Program-made: the position numbers and the translations under genes
Shown here: positions 33,288 to 42,617 of the stretch, one piece after another
How positions within the stretch are numbered: the first letter of the stretch is position 1
Layout: the number at the start of each line of letters is the position of its first letter
Source of the DNA: Methylobacterium sp. J-070
GTDB taxonomy: Bacteria; Pseudomonadota; Alphaproteobacteria; Rhizobiales; Beijerinckiaceae
Assembly (NCBI RefSeq): GCF_022829385.1
Contig: NZ_JAKSXX010000101.1
Span: 110,358 to 174,357 of the forward strand
Length of the DNA: 64,000 nt
Direction of reading: 5' to 3'
Notes under the pieces: generated by a model
Seen by the model: the letters and a program-made list of their open reading frames with translations, nothing else
Database searches by the model: none
Told to the model about the DNA's origin: nothing

Positions 33288-34214
33288 ATGTTGGGCGACT
33301 ATTCCCTCGGCGACCTCGGCGCGATCTTCGCCATGCAGGGCTTCGCCGGCCTGATCCTGTTCTCCGTCTACCTTCTGATGGCGCTGGGGCTCGCGATCAT
33401 CTTCGGCCAGATGGGCGTGATCAACATGGCCCACGGGGAGTTCATGATCCTCGGGGCCTACGTCACCTATCTCTGCTCGTCGCTCTGCCAGTCCTACCTG
33501 CCGGCGCTGTTTCCCATCTACTTCTTCGTCGCGATGGGGCTGGCGTTCCTGGCCTCCGGGGCGCTCGGCATGCTGGTGGAATGGAGCCTGATCCGGTTCC
33601 TCTACAAGCGCCCGCTCGACACCCTGCTCGCCACCTGGGGCCTGTCGCTGATCCTGCAGCAGGCCTACCGGTCGATCTTCGGCGCCCGCGAGGTCGGCGT
33701 CGAACTGCCGTCCTGGCTGATCGGCTCGGTGCAGGTCACCGACACGATCGAGATCCCGATCAACGGCCTGTTCGTCATGGCCGTCACCATCCTGATCACC
33801 CTGTGCGTGGCGCTGCTGATCTTCCGCTCGCGCTTCGGCCAGCAGGTCCGGGCCGTGATGTCGAACCGCGCCATGGCGGGGGCGGTGGGCATCGATACCG
33901 AGAAGGTCGACCGCTACACCTTCGGCCTCGGCTGCGGCATCGCGGGCATCGCCGGCTCGGCCTTCACGATGATCGGCTCCACCGGGCCGACCTCGGGCCA
34001 GCTCTACATCGTCGACACCTTCCTCATCGTCGTGTTCGGCGGGGCCGCGAGCCTGCTCGGCACCATCGCGTCGGCCTTCTCGATCTCGCAGACCCAGTCG
34101 ACCCTGGAATTCTTCCTCTCCGGCTCGATGGCCAAGGTGATCACCCTGCTCGCGGTGGTCGGCATCCTGATGCTGCGGCCGCAGGGCCTCTTCACCCTCA
34201 AGGTCCGGCGCTGA
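33288..34214 (+). CDS. urtB: ABC transporter permease, UrtB-like
   Basis: 308 residues of the LivH/UrtB permease family. Hydrophobic segments span most of the protein. Recognisable blocks: GLAIIFGQMGVINMAHGEFM, ATWGLSLILQQAYR, RAVMSNRAMAGAVGIDTEKV (the cytoplasmic loop that docks the ATPase) and FLIVVFGGAASLLGTIAS. ATG 33288 is preceded by GGAGA at a good distance; the longer frame from 33222 lies within the repeat and is not used. It should pair with UrtC to form the membrane channel. Confidence 0.92.
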   Translation: MLGDYSLGDLGAIFAMQGFAGLILFSVYLLMALGLAIIFGQMGVINMAHGEFMILGAYVTYLCSSLCQSYLPALFPIYFFVAMGLAFLASGALGMLVEWSLIRFLYKRPLDTLLATWGLSLILQQAYRSIFGAREVGVELPSWLIGSVQVTDTIEIPINGLFVMAVTILITLCVALLIFRSRFGQQVRAVMSNRAMAGAVGIDTEKVDRYTFGLGCGIAGIAGSAFTMIGSTGPTSGQLYIVDTFLIVVFGGAASLLGTIASAFSISQTQSTLEFFLSGSMAKVITLLAVVGILMLRPQGLFTLKVRR

Positions 34215-34227
34215 GGATTTTCACCCG

Positions 34228-35400
34228 ATGACGAACCCGGTCCAGACCCTGACCAAGTCGGTCACCGTCAACGACAACCCGTTCATGAAGCCGGTGGAGT
34301 GGCTGAGCCTGCTGCTGCTTGCCGGGGTGATCCTGGTGGTGCTGCCGCTGGCGCTCGACGGGTTCCGCCTGAACCTCGTCGGCAAGTACCTGACCTACGC
34401 CTTCGTGGCCCTCGGGCTCGTCATCTGCTGGGGCTATGCCGGCATCCTGTCGCTCGGCCAGGGCGTTTTTTTCGGACTGGGCGGCTACTGTATGGCGATG
34501 TACTTGAAGCTGGAGGCTTCAAGTATCGAAAACACGAAGATCCAGTCGACGCCGGGCATCCCGGACTTCATGGACTGGAACCAGATCACGGCGCTGCCGT
34601 GGTTCTGGCAGCCGTTCAAGAGCCTGCCGCTGACCCTGATCTTGGTCGTGGCGGTCCCGGTCCTGTTCGCGATGCTGATCTCCTACGCGATGTTCAAGCG
34701 CCGGGTCGGCGGCACCTACTTCGCCATCATCACCCAGGCGATCGCCGCGATCCTGACGATCCTGATCGTCGGCCAGCAGGGCTATACCGGCGGCATCAAC
34801 GGCATCACCGACCTGCGCACCCTCCACGGCTGGGACATCCGCACCGACCACGCCAAGGTGATCCTGTACTTCGTCAACGGCGGCCTGCTGATCGCCTGCA
34901 TCCTGGCGGCGCAGTACGTGAAGAAGTCCAAGCTCGGCCGGATCCTGGTCGCCATGCGCGACAAGGAGGACCGGGTCCGGTTCTCGGGCTACTCGGTGGC
35001 AGGGTTCAAGGTCTTCGCCTTCTGCCTGGCGGCGGCCTTCGCGGCGATCGGCGGGGCGATGTTCACCCTGCAGGTCGGGTTCATGTCGCCCTCCTTCGTG
35101 GGCATCGTCCCGTCGATCGAGATGGTGATCTACGCCGCCGTCGGCGGCCGCCTGTCGCTGTTCGGCGCGGTCTGGGGCACGCTGCTGGTCAACTGGGCCA
35201 AGACCAGCTTCTCCGAGAGCTTTCCGGATCTCTGGCTGTTCGGCCTCGGCGCCCTGTTCATCGCGGTGGTGCTGGCCTTCCCGAACGGTCTCGCCGGCAT
35301 CTGGCGCGAGCAGATCGAGCCGCGCCTCACCCGCCGGGTGAAGGGTCTGCGCGCCCCGCCGCCCGCCATCGTCCCGCCCCACGGCGCCCCGGCCGAGTGA
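34228..35400 (+). CDS. urtC: ABC transporter permease, UrtC-like
   Basis: 390 residues of the LivM/UrtC family: GKYLTYAFVALGLVICWGYA, GILSLGQGVFFGLGGYCMAM, GGTYFAIITQAIAAILTILI, GQQGYTGGINGITDL, MRDKEDRVRFSGYSVAGFKV and ALFIAVVLAFPNGLAGIW. The gene starts 13 bases after urtB and ends 8 bases before urtD. Codons for residues 92-99 form a perfect 10-bp hairpin (34501-34525), noted separately. The YLKLEASSIENTKIQSTPGI loop sits between membrane segments on one side. Confidence 0.93.
   Translation: MTNPVQTLTKSVTVNDNPFMKPVEWLSLLLLAGVILVVLPLALDGFRLNLVGKYLTYAFVALGLVICWGYAGILSLGQGVFFGLGGYCMAMYLKLEASSIENTKIQSTPGIPDFMDWNQITALPWFWQPFKSLPLTLILVVAVPVLFAMLISYAMFKRRVGGTYFAIITQAIAAILTILIVGQQGYTGGINGITDLRTLHGWDIRTDHAKVILYFVNGGLLIACILAAQYVKKSKLGRILVAMRDKEDRVRFSGYSVAGFKVFAFCLAAAFAAIGGAMFTLQVGFMSPSFVGIVPSIEMVIYAAVGGRLSLFGAVWGTLLVNWAKTSFSESFPDLWLFGLGALFIAVVLAFPNGLAGIWREQIEPRLTRRVKGLRAPPPAIVPPHGAPAE
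34501..34525 (+). other. Perfect hairpin within urtC coding sequence
   Basis: TACTTGAAGC (34501-34510), loop TGGAG, GCTTCAAGTA (34516-34525). It uses low-GC codons unlike its surroundings. It could pause ribosomes or RNA polymerase or be chance. Confidence 0.5.
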
Positions 35401-35408
35401 GTTCTTCC

Positions 35409-36194
<786 letters not shown>

Positions 36195-36196
36195 CG

Positions 36197-36958
36197 ATGG
36201 CGTCGCTTCAGACCTCCACGCCCCTCGTCCAGGCGCCTCCGATCGCCGCCATGGCGGCCGCAACGCCGGCGCTCGCCGTCGACGATCTCCACGCCGCCTA
36301 CGGCCAGAGCGAGGTCCTGCACGGGCTGACCTTCTCGGTGGCGCCCGGCGAGATCGTCGCCGTGATGGGCCGCAACGGCATGGGCAAGACCACGCTGATG
36401 AAGACCCTGATGGGCCTCGTGCCCGTCAAGGCCGGGTCGATCCGGGTCGAAGGCGCGGACGTCGCCGCGCTCAAGAGCCATGCCCGGGTCGCCAGGGGCC
36501 TCGCCTACGTGCCGCAGGGCCGGATGATTTTTTCCACCATGACGGTCCAGGAGAACATCGAGACCGGCCTGACGGTGACCGGCACCCGCAAGGTGCCGCA
36601 GGACCTCTACGACATGTTCCCGGTCCTGCTGGAGATGAAGGGACGGCGGGGCGGCAACCTGTCGGGCGGGCAGCAGCAGCAGCTCGCCATCGCCCGGGCG
36701 CTGGCGAGCCAACCGAAGGTGCTGCTCCTCGACGAGCCCACGGAGGGCATCCAGCCCTCGATCATCCGCGAGATGGGCCGGACGCTGAAGAAGATCCGCG
36801 ACGCGCGCGGCCTCTCGATCGTTGTCTCCGAGCAGGTCCTGAGCTTCGCGCTGGACGTCGCCGACCGGGTGATCGTGCTGGAGAACGGCGCCATCGTCCA
36901 CGAGGCCCCGCGCGCGGGCATCGACGAGGCGGCCGTCGCCCGGTTCCTGTCGGTCTAG
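36197..36958 (+). CDS. urtE: ABC transporter ATP-binding protein, UrtE-like
   Basis: 253 residues, LivF-type ATPase. Walker A GRNGMGKTT, Q-loop AYVPQGRMIFSTMTVQENI, signature LSGGQQQQLAIARAL, Walker B VLLLDEPTEGIQPS and late EQVLSFALDVADRVIVLENG. All are complete, so it is expected to be active. ATG 36197 is 2 bases after the urtD stop. A TTG at 36191 overlapping that stop is an alternative start and would add two residues. An Ala/Pro-rich lead of about 28 residues precedes the fold. Confidence 0.93.
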   Translation: MASLQTSTPLVQAPPIAAMAAATPALAVDDLHAAYGQSEVLHGLTFSVAPGEIVAVMGRNGMGKTTLMKTLMGLVPVKAGSIRVEGADVAALKSHARVARGLAYVPQGRMIFSTMTVQENIETGLTVTGTRKVPQDLYDMFPVLLEMKGRRGGNLSGGQQQQLAIARALASQPKVLLLDEPTEGIQPSIIREMGRTLKKIRDARGLSIVVSEQVLSFALDVADRVIVLENGAIVHEAPRAGIDEAAVARFLSV

Positions 36959-36968
36959 GGACACCTGC

Positions 36969-37988
36969 ATGGCCGATCACGCGATCTTCGACCTCGGCGA
37001 CTTCGTGCTCCAGTGCGGCAAGACGCTGCGCGCGGCCAAGCTCGCCTACAAGACCTTCGGGACCCTGAGCGCCGCCCGGGACAACGCCATCGTCTACCCG
37101 ACTTGGTATTCGGGCCAGCACACCGAGAACGAGTGGCTGATCGGCCCCGGCAAGGCGCTCGACCCGGACAAGTACTTCATCATCATCCCGAACATGTTCG
37201 GCAACGGGCTCTCGTCCTCGCCGAGCAACACGCCCGCGCCCTGGAACGGGCCGCGCTTCCCCAACGTCACCGCCTACGACAACGTCCGCGCCCAGCACCG
37301 CCTGGTCACCGAGCATTTCGGCATCGAGAAACTCGTGCTCGTCACCGGCTGGTCGATGGGCGCGCTCCAGACCTACCACTGGGCGTCGATGTACCCCGAC
37401 ATGGTGCCGAGGATCCTGCCGTTTCAGGGGTCGGCCAAGTGCTCCCGCCACAACTACGTCTTCCTGGAGGGGGCCAAGGCGGCGCTTCAGGCCGACGCCG
37501 CCTGGGCGGAGGGCTGGTACACGAGCCCGCCGACCCGGGGCCTGCGCGCCTTCGGCCGGGTCTACGCCGGCTGGGGCCTGTCGCAGACCTTCTACCGGCT
37601 CGAGGCCGACATCACCCACATGGGCTACGCCTCTCTGGAGGACTTCCTGATCGGGTTCTGGGAAGGCCTGTTCTACGAGCGCGACGCCAACAACCTGCTC
37701 GCCATGCTGTGGACGTGGCAGCACGGCGACATCAGCGCCAACGACACCTTCAAGGGCGACTTCAAGGCCGCCCTCGGCGCGATCCGCGCCAGGGCGATCC
37801 TGATGCCCGCCTCCACGGACCTGTATTTCCCGCCCGAGGACAACGCCATCGAGGCGGCCGCCATGCCGAACGCGGAGCTGCGCGTGATCGACACGTGGTG
37901 GGGCCACTTCGCGGGCGGGCCCGGCACCAGCCCGGACGACATCAAGGTCCTCGACGACGCGCTCAAGGAGCTGCTCGCGAGCGGGTGA
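36969..37988 (+). CDS. MetX-like alpha/beta hydrolase in amide operon
   Basis: 339 residues of the alpha/beta-hydrolase fold closest in layout to homoserine O-acetyltransferase (MetX). Nucleophile Ser129 lies in TGWSMGALQ, the acid is probably in ASTDLYFPPEDN and the His in DTWWGHFAGGPG. Early blocks are YKTFGTLSAARDNAIVY and NGLSSSPSNTP. True MetX enzymes have the motif GGSMGGMQ; the change to GWSMGALQ and the operon context argue against a methionine role. It may hydrolyse or transfer an acyl group from an amide-derived ester, but that is a guess. It starts 10 bases after urtE. Confidence 0.85.
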   Translation: MADHAIFDLGDFVLQCGKTLRAAKLAYKTFGTLSAARDNAIVYPTWYSGQHTENEWLIGPGKALDPDKYFIIIPNMFGNGLSSSPSNTPAPWNGPRFPNVTAYDNVRAQHRLVTEHFGIEKLVLVTGWSMGALQTYHWASMYPDMVPRILPFQGSAKCSRHNYVFLEGAKAALQADAAWAEGWYTSPPTRGLRAFGRVYAGWGLSQTFYRLEADITHMGYASLEDFLIGFWEGLFYERDANNLLAMLWTWQHGDISANDTFKGDFKAALGAIRARAILMPASTDLYFPPEDNAIEAAAMPNAELRVIDTWWGHFAGGPGTSPDDIKVLDDALKELLASG

Positions 37989-38050
37989 GAGACGCGCAAC
38001 GGCGCGCGGACGGGGCCTGCCCCAAAATCCTAGGGAGCTGGAGACAGAAC

Positions 38051-39280
38051 ATGCCCGAGACGCTGATCAAGGTCGATCTGACGCAATCGGCCTACGACAA
38101 CGACATGGTGCACAACCGCTGGCACCCCGACATCCCGATGGTGGCCTACGTCAAGCCGGGGGCCGACTTCATCGTCGAGACCTACGACTGGACCGGCGGC
38201 TTCATCAAGAACAACGATTCCGCCGACGACGTCCGCGACATCGACCTGTCGATCGTGCACTTCCTCTCCGGCCCGATCGGCGTCGAGGGCGCCGAGCCCG
38301 GCGACCTGCTGGTGGTCGACCTCCTCGACATTGGCGCCAAGCCCGAGAGCCAGTGGGGCTTCAACGGCTTCTTCTCGAAGAAGAACGGCGGCGGCTTTCT
38401 CGACGAGCACTTTCCGCAGGCCCAGAAGTCGATCTGGGACTTCGAGGGCATGTTCACCAAGTCCCGCCACGTGCCCGGCGTGCGCTTCCCCGGCCTGATC
38501 CATCCCGGCCTGATCGGCTGCCTGCCCGATCCGAAGATGCTGGAGACCTGGAACACCCGCGAGAAGGCGCTCTACGACACCAACCCGGAGCGCGTCCCGG
38601 CGCTGGCCACCCTCCCCTTCGGGCCGACCGCCCATATGGGCCGCCTGACGGGGGACGCGAAGGACACGGCCGCCGCCACCGGTGCCCGCACGGTCCCGCC
38701 TCGGGAGCACGGCGGCAATTGCGACATCAAGGATCTGTCGCGCGGCTCGAAGATCTACTTCCCGGTCTACGTGCCAGGCGCCGGCCTTTCCATGGGCGAC
38801 CTGCACTTCAGCCAGGGCGACGGCGAGATCACCTTCTGCGGCGCCATCGAGATGGCCGGCTGGGTTCATCTCAAGGTCGAGCTGATCAAGGACGGCATGG
38901 CCAAGTACGGGATCAAGAACCCGATCTTCAAGCCGTCGCCGATCACGCCGAAATTCGACGACCACCTGATCTTCGAAGGCATTTCCGTCGACGAGCACGG
39001 CGGCCAGCATTACCTCGACGTGCACATCGCCTACCGGCAGGCCTGCCTCAACGCGATCGAGTACCTCAAAAAGTTCGGCTACTCGGGGGCCCAGGCCTAC
39101 TCGATCCTCGGCACGGCGCCGGTCCAGGGGCATATCTCGGGCGTGGTCGACATCCCGAATGCCTGCGCGACGCTGTGGATACCGACCAAGATCTTCGAGT
39201 TCGACATCAACCCCGGCGCGGACGGACCGACGAGGTTCCTGGACGGCTCGATCCAGATGCCGCTCTCGCCGGATCTGTGA
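38051..39280 (+). CDS. fmdA: Formamidase (acetamidase/formamidase family)
   Basis: 409 residues, the length of Methylophilus methylotrophus FmdA (about 407). It converts formamide, and more slowly other short amides, to the acid and ammonia in the cytoplasm. Family blocks: TQSAYDNDMVHNRWHPDIP, GADFIVETYDWTGGFIKNN, FPGLIHPGLIGCLP, PREHGGNCDIKDLSRGSKIY (the conserved NCD region), GAGLSMGDLHFSQGDGE and FDINPGADG near the end. ATG 38051 follows GGGAGCTGGAGACAGAAC. fmdB follows 2 bases after its stop, the order known from other fmd operons. Confidence 0.95.
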   Translation: MPETLIKVDLTQSAYDNDMVHNRWHPDIPMVAYVKPGADFIVETYDWTGGFIKNNDSADDVRDIDLSIVHFLSGPIGVEGAEPGDLLVVDLLDIGAKPESQWGFNGFFSKKNGGGFLDEHFPQAQKSIWDFEGMFTKSRHVPGVRFPGLIHPGLIGCLPDPKMLETWNTREKALYDTNPERVPALATLPFGPTAHMGRLTGDAKDTAAATGARTVPPREHGGNCDIKDLSRGSKIYFPVYVPGAGLSMGDLHFSQGDGEITFCGAIEMAGWVHLKVELIKDGMAKYGIKNPIFKPSPITPKFDDHLIFEGISVDEHGGQHYLDVHIAYRQACLNAIEYLKKFGYSGAQAYSILGTAPVQGHISGVVDIPNACATLWIPTKIFEFDINPGADGPTRFLDGSIQMPLSPDL

Positions 39281-39282
39281 TC

Positions 39283-39600
39283 ATGCCCGTCTATGAGTAC
39301 GCCTGCGCGGCCTGCGGGCCGTTCACCGCCATGCGGCCGATGGCGGAGTTCAAGGATCCGCACGCCTGCCCGGATTGCGGGGAGGCCTGCAAGCGGGCCT
39401 TCCTCACGGCGCCGCGCATTTCCGGGATGGAGGCCGGGCTGAAGGCCGCCCACGCCACCAACGAGCGCAGCCGCCACGCGCCGCGGCGCTCGGGGAGCCA
39501 CGGGGCGGGCTGCGGCTGCTGCTCACCGAAGAAGGCGACCGCGGCGCCCGCCGCGGCCAAGAGCTTTCCGAGCGCGCGGCCCTGGATGATCAGCCACTAG
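39283..39600 (+). CDS. fmdB: FmdB family zinc-ribbon protein
   Basis: 105 residues. The N-terminal zinc ribbon has ligands Cys8/Cys11 (YACAACG) and Cys29/Cys32 (CPDCGEAC), the FmdB pattern. FmdB was proposed as a regulator of formamidase expression in Methylophilus; a structural or metal-delivery role is also possible. The C-terminus has a second Cys-rich patch ([11 protein letters not shown]) followed by a low-complexity Ala/Pro tail, longer than the minimal family core. It starts 2 bases after fmdA, so it is coupled to it. A palindromic repeat follows. Confidence 0.9.
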   Translation: MPVYEYACAACGPFTAMRPMAEFKDPHACPDCGEACKRAFLTAPRISGMEAGLKAAHATNERSRHAPRRSGSHGAGCGCCSPKKATAAPAAAKSFPSARPWMISH

Positions 39601-39605
39601 ACCAC

Positions 39606-39770
39606 CAACCACCCTCCCCCCTCTGCGGGGGAGGGTGCCCCGCGGATGCGGGGCGGGAGAGGGGCCGCGCGACAGGTCAGGATGTCACGCCGGTCGCGCC
39701 CTGTCCGGACGCGGCGCTCCCTCTCCCGACCCCCTTCGGGGGCCACCCTCCCCCGCAGCGGGGGGAGGGA
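39606..39770. repeat. GC-rich palindromic intergenic repeat, copy B
   Basis: Same design as copy A at 6836-7019. The left hairpin is CCACCCTCCCCC...GGGGGAGGGTG (39609-39637), then CCCCGCGGATGCGGGG and CGGGAGAGGGG. A central region of about 50 bases and the mirrored CTCCCTCTCCCGACCCCC and CCACCCTCCCCCGCAG...GGGGGAGGG follow. It fills the gap between fmdB and amiE inside the operon. Confidence 0.75.
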
Positions 39771-39812
39771 AACGGCACCCTGCGAGCCCGAACACCAGGA
39801 GGACATCACGCC

Positions 39813-40868
39813 ATGATGCACGGAGACATCTCGTCCAGCCAGGACAGCGTCGGCGTCGCCGTCGTCAACTACAAGATGCCGCGCCTGCACACCAGCGCGG
39901 AGGTGCTGGAGAACGCCAAGGCGATCGGCAAGATGATCGTCGGGATGAAGACCGGCCTGCCCGGTCTCGACCTCGTGATCTTCCCCGAATACTCGACCCA
40001 CGGCATCATGTACGACGCCGCCGAGATGTACGAGACCGCCTCGACGGTGCCCGGCGCCGAGACCGAGGTGTTCGCCGCCGCCTGTCGGGAGGCCAAGGTC
40101 TGGGGCGTGTTCTCGCTCACCGGCGAGCGCCACGAGGAGCACCCCAACAAGGCGCCCTACAACACCCTCATCCTGATGAACGACCAGGGCGAGATCGTGC
40201 AGAAGTACCGCAAGATCATGCCATGGACCCCGATCGAGGGCTGGTATCCGGGCGACCGCACCTACGTGTCGGACGGTCCGAAGGGCCTCAAGATCAGCCT
40301 GATCATCTGCGACGACGGCAACTACCCGGAGATCTGGCGCGACTGCGCCATGCGCGGCGCCGAGCTGATCATCCGTTGCCAGGGCTACATGTACCCGGCG
40401 AAGGAGCAGCAGGTCGTCATCTCGAAGGCGATGGCCTTCGCCAACAACGTCTACGTGGCGGTGTCGAACGCGGCGGGCTTCGATGGCGTCTACACGTATT
40501 TCGGACACTCGGCGATCATCGGCTTCGACGGAAGGACGCTCGGCGAGTGCGGCGAGGAGGAGATGGGCATCCAGTACGCGGCCCTGTCGAAGTTCCTGAT
40601 CCGGGACTTCCGCGCCCACGGCCAGTCGGAGAACCACCTCTTCAAGCTGCTGCACCGGGGCTACACCGGCATGATCAACTCGAAGGAGAACCGGCACGGG
40701 ATGTCGGAATGCCCCTACGAGTTCTACCGGCGCTGGATCGAGGATCCCGACGGAACCCGCGACGCCGTCCGGGCCATTACCCGGCAAGGCGTCGGCACCG
40801 AGGAATGCCCGATCGAGGGCATCCCGTTCGTCGGCAAGGGCCAGGGTGCCCCCGACCCGGTCCGCTGA
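39813..40868 (+). CDS. amiE: Aliphatic amidase
   Basis: 351 residues, nitrilase superfamily. N-terminus [20 protein letters not shown] matches Pseudomonas AmiE closely, and the catalytic residues fall at the same numbers: Glu59 (FPEYSTHG), Lys134 (KYRKIMPW) and Cys166 ([10 protein letters not shown]). It splits acetamide, propionamide and similar short amides to acid and ammonia. AGGAGG at 39797-39802 is the strongest ribosome-binding site in this operon, in line with its separation from fmdB by a 212-base gap. AmiF formamidase is a close relative, so preference for formamide cannot be excluded. Confidence 0.95.
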   Translation: MMHGDISSSQDSVGVAVVNYKMPRLHTSAEVLENAKAIGKMIVGMKTGLPGLDLVIFPEYSTHGIMYDAAEMYETASTVPGAETEVFAAACREAKVWGVFSLTGERHEEHPNKAPYNTLILMNDQGEIVQKYRKIMPWTPIEGWYPGDRTYVSDGPKGLKISLIICDDGNYPEIWRDCAMRGAELIIRCQGYMYPAKEQQVVISKAMAFANNVYVAVSNAAGFDGVYTYFGHSAIIGFDGRTLGECGEEEMGIQYAALSKFLIRDFRAHGQSENHLFKLLHRGYTGMINSKENRHGMSECPYEFYRRWIEDPDGTRDAVRAITRQGVGTEECPIEGIPFVGKGQGAPDPVR

Positions 40869-40882
40869 CAGCATCGCAACGA

Positions 40883-40914
40883 CCGGCCCGGTCCCGGGAG
40901 GCGGACCGGGCCGG
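40883..40914 (+). other. Strong 12-bp hairpin between amiE and ClpP-like gene
   Basis: CCGGCCCGGTCC (40883-40894), loop CGGGAGGC, GGACCGGGCCGG (40903-40914), a perfect stem starting 15 bases after the amiE stop. No T-run follows, so it is more likely a partial terminator or a 3'-end stabiliser that sets amiE apart from the last gene. Confidence 0.6.
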
Positions 40915-40933
40915 CGCAACGCCCAGGATCCCC

Positions 40934-41503
40934 ATGGACACCACGCCCCTCGGCCCGACCGCGTTCCGCAGCCCCGCCGTGCTGCTGTCGGGCCCGGTCG
41001 ACTACGACATGTACAAGGACTTCCGCCGCCAGTTCGGCGCGGCGGACGACCGCGAGATCGTGGTGATCGAGCTCTCGACACTCGGCGGCGACCCCGAGGT
41101 CGCCCGGATGATGGGTGAGGACATCCGCTACCACTCCGAGATGAACCCCGACCGGCGGTTCGTCTTCCTCGGCAAGGCCGCGATCTACTCCGCCGGCACG
41201 ACCTTCATGAGCTTCTTCGCCCGGCCGAACCGCTACCTGACCCGCGGCGCTCGGCTCATGATCCACGAGCGCAAGATGAACAAGCAGCTCCACGTCCAGG
41301 GGCCGCTCACCACTTGCGTTGCCGCCGTGAAGGCGACGCTCCACGAGATCGAATGTTCGATCGTGATCCAGAACGAGGGCTTTTCGAACCTTATCCAGGG
41401 CTCGGACGTGAGCCTGGAGGAGGTTTTGGAGAAGGCGCCGTCGAATTGGTACCTGGAAGCCGAGGAAGCCCGAAAGCGGGGGCTGATCGAAGCGGTGATC
41501 TGA
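40934..41503 (+). CDS. ClpP-like serine protease homologue with altered triad
   Basis: 189 residues with the ClpP/crotonase fold pattern: IVVIELSTLGGDPEVARMMG, nucleophile Ser86 (KAAIYSAGTTF), His111 (GARLMIHERKM) and the closing EAEEARKRGLIEAVI. In ClpP an Asp stands four to five residues before the closing motif (RDxFM); here the matching segment reads SNWYLEA, with Asn171 in its place. It may be active with a dyad, or not proteolytic. No ClpX/A gene is near. It is the last gene of the amide operon, separated from amiE by a hairpin; its role there is unknown. Confidence 0.82.
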   Translation: MDTTPLGPTAFRSPAVLLSGPVDYDMYKDFRRQFGAADDREIVVIELSTLGGDPEVARMMGEDIRYHSEMNPDRRFVFLGKAAIYSAGTTFMSFFARPNRYLTRGARLMIHERKMNKQLHVQGPLTTCVAAVKATLHEIECSIVIQNEGFSNLIQGSDVSLEEVLEKAPSNWYLEAEEARKRGLIEAVI

Positions 41504-41700
41504 CCGTGATCGCGGGCAGAGCGCGACAGGGGCCGACGCGAGGCGACCCGGATCGCTTCGCTCGCCGGGACGGGTCTGGGACCGGTCGGCCCCTCCGCGT
41601 CCGCGGCTGCTCGACCCTATCCCGGATCGTGATTTGCCCCCGCCGGCGGCCTTCGCACGAGGCCTCGAGGGATCGCGCCTCCGACTGAGAAAGCTCCTGT

Positions 41701-41740
41701 GAGGCCTTCACTCCGCTCCGGCACTTCAGGCCGAGGGTGC
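41701..41740. repeat. Degenerate half-copy of the RIME-like repeat
   Basis: GAGGCCTTCACTCCGCTCCG and the next 19 bases (GCACTTCAGGCCGAGGGTG) align with 33187-33225 of the repeat between urtA and urtB (GAGGCCTCCGCTGCGCTGCG, GCACCTCAGGATGAGGTGG). The left half is not recognisable. It lies in the 265-base gap after the amide operon. Confidence 0.6.
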
Positions 41741-41768
41741 GGGTGGGAGCGTCGGCGGCGACGGGTGT

Positions 41769-42617
41769 TCACCCCTCCGGATAATCGGCGCCCAGGCTGG
41801 TCTCCCGCCATGCCTCGATCTCGGCGAGCCTCTGCTTCAACCGGCCCGTGACCGCGTCATAGCCCCAGGCGCCGAGCACGAGGTGGCGCGGCGGGTTGGC
41901 GATCTCGGTCACCCGGATCATCGCCTCGCCGGCCCGAACCGGATCGCCGGCCTGCGTGCCGCTCTTCTCCGCCGTGGCCTTGAGGCGCGCGCCCGCGGTC
42001 TCGGCGTAGTCCGCGATGGCGCTGGGCGTCTGGACCAGGGAGCGGCCGGCCCAGTCGGTGCGGAACGGCCCGGGCTCGATGCAGGTCACGCGGATGCCCA
42101 GCGGGCCGGCCTCCGCGGCGAGGGAGTCGGAAAAGCCCTCTACGGCGTGCTTGGTGGCGGCGTAGTAGCCCGAGGCCGGGAAGCCCACGAAGCCCGCCAC
42201 GGAGGTGACGTTGAGGATGTGGCCGGAGCGCTGCGCCCGCATGACCGGCAGCACCGCCCGGGTCAGCGCGAACAGCCCGAACACGTTGGCGTCGAACTGA
42301 GCGCGGATCTTGTCGTCCTCGCCCTCCTCGATCGACGCCTGATAGCCGTAGCCCGCATTGTTCACGAGCACGTCGATCCGGCCGAATGTCTCGGATGCGG
42401 CGCGTACCGAGGCCTCGACCTGGCTCGCGTCGGTCACGTCGAGGGCCAGCGCCAGGACCCGGTCCCCTGCCGCCTCCGCGAGATCGGCGACCGTGGCCCG
42501 GTCTCGGGCGGTGACGACCGCACGCCAGCCCCGCGCGATCACGAGCTTGGCGAGTTCCCGCCCGAAGCCGGTGGAGCAGCCGGTGATGAACCAGACCGGT
42601 TTGGTGTTCTGCGTCAT
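41769..42617 (-). CDS. Short-chain dehydrogenase/reductase
   Basis: 282 residues, classical SDR. The cofactor motif is TGCSTGFGRELAK, the structural NNAG is VLVNNAGYGYQ, and the catalytic Ser-Tyr-x3-Lys is SVAGFVGFPASGYYAATKHA. The first strand ends with TARDR, and Arg after it suggests NADP preference. The C-terminal region fits the SDR subgroup that includes many oxidoreductases of unknown substrate. Start ATG 42617. It is alone on the reverse strand; the following 268 bases (42618-42885) hold no convincing gene. Confidence 0.9.
   Translation of the reverse strand: MTQNTKPVWFITGCSTGFGRELAKLVIARGWRAVVTARDRATVADLAEAAGDRVLALALDVTDASQVEASVRAASETFGRIDVLVNNAGYGYQASIEEGEDDKIRAQFDANVFGLFALTRAVLPVMRAQRSGHILNVTSVAGFVGFPASGYYAATKHAVEGFSDSLAAEAGPLGIRVTCIEPGPFRTDWAGRSLVQTPSAIADYAETAGARLKATAEKSGTQAGDPVRAGEAMIRVTEIANPPRHLVLGAWGYDAVTGRLKQRLAEIEAWRETSLGADYPEG

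Noticed and set aside
41504..41768. Small frames in the gap after the ClpP-like gene
   Set aside because: They run through repeat-derived sequence and have shadow-like composition; no supportable gene.
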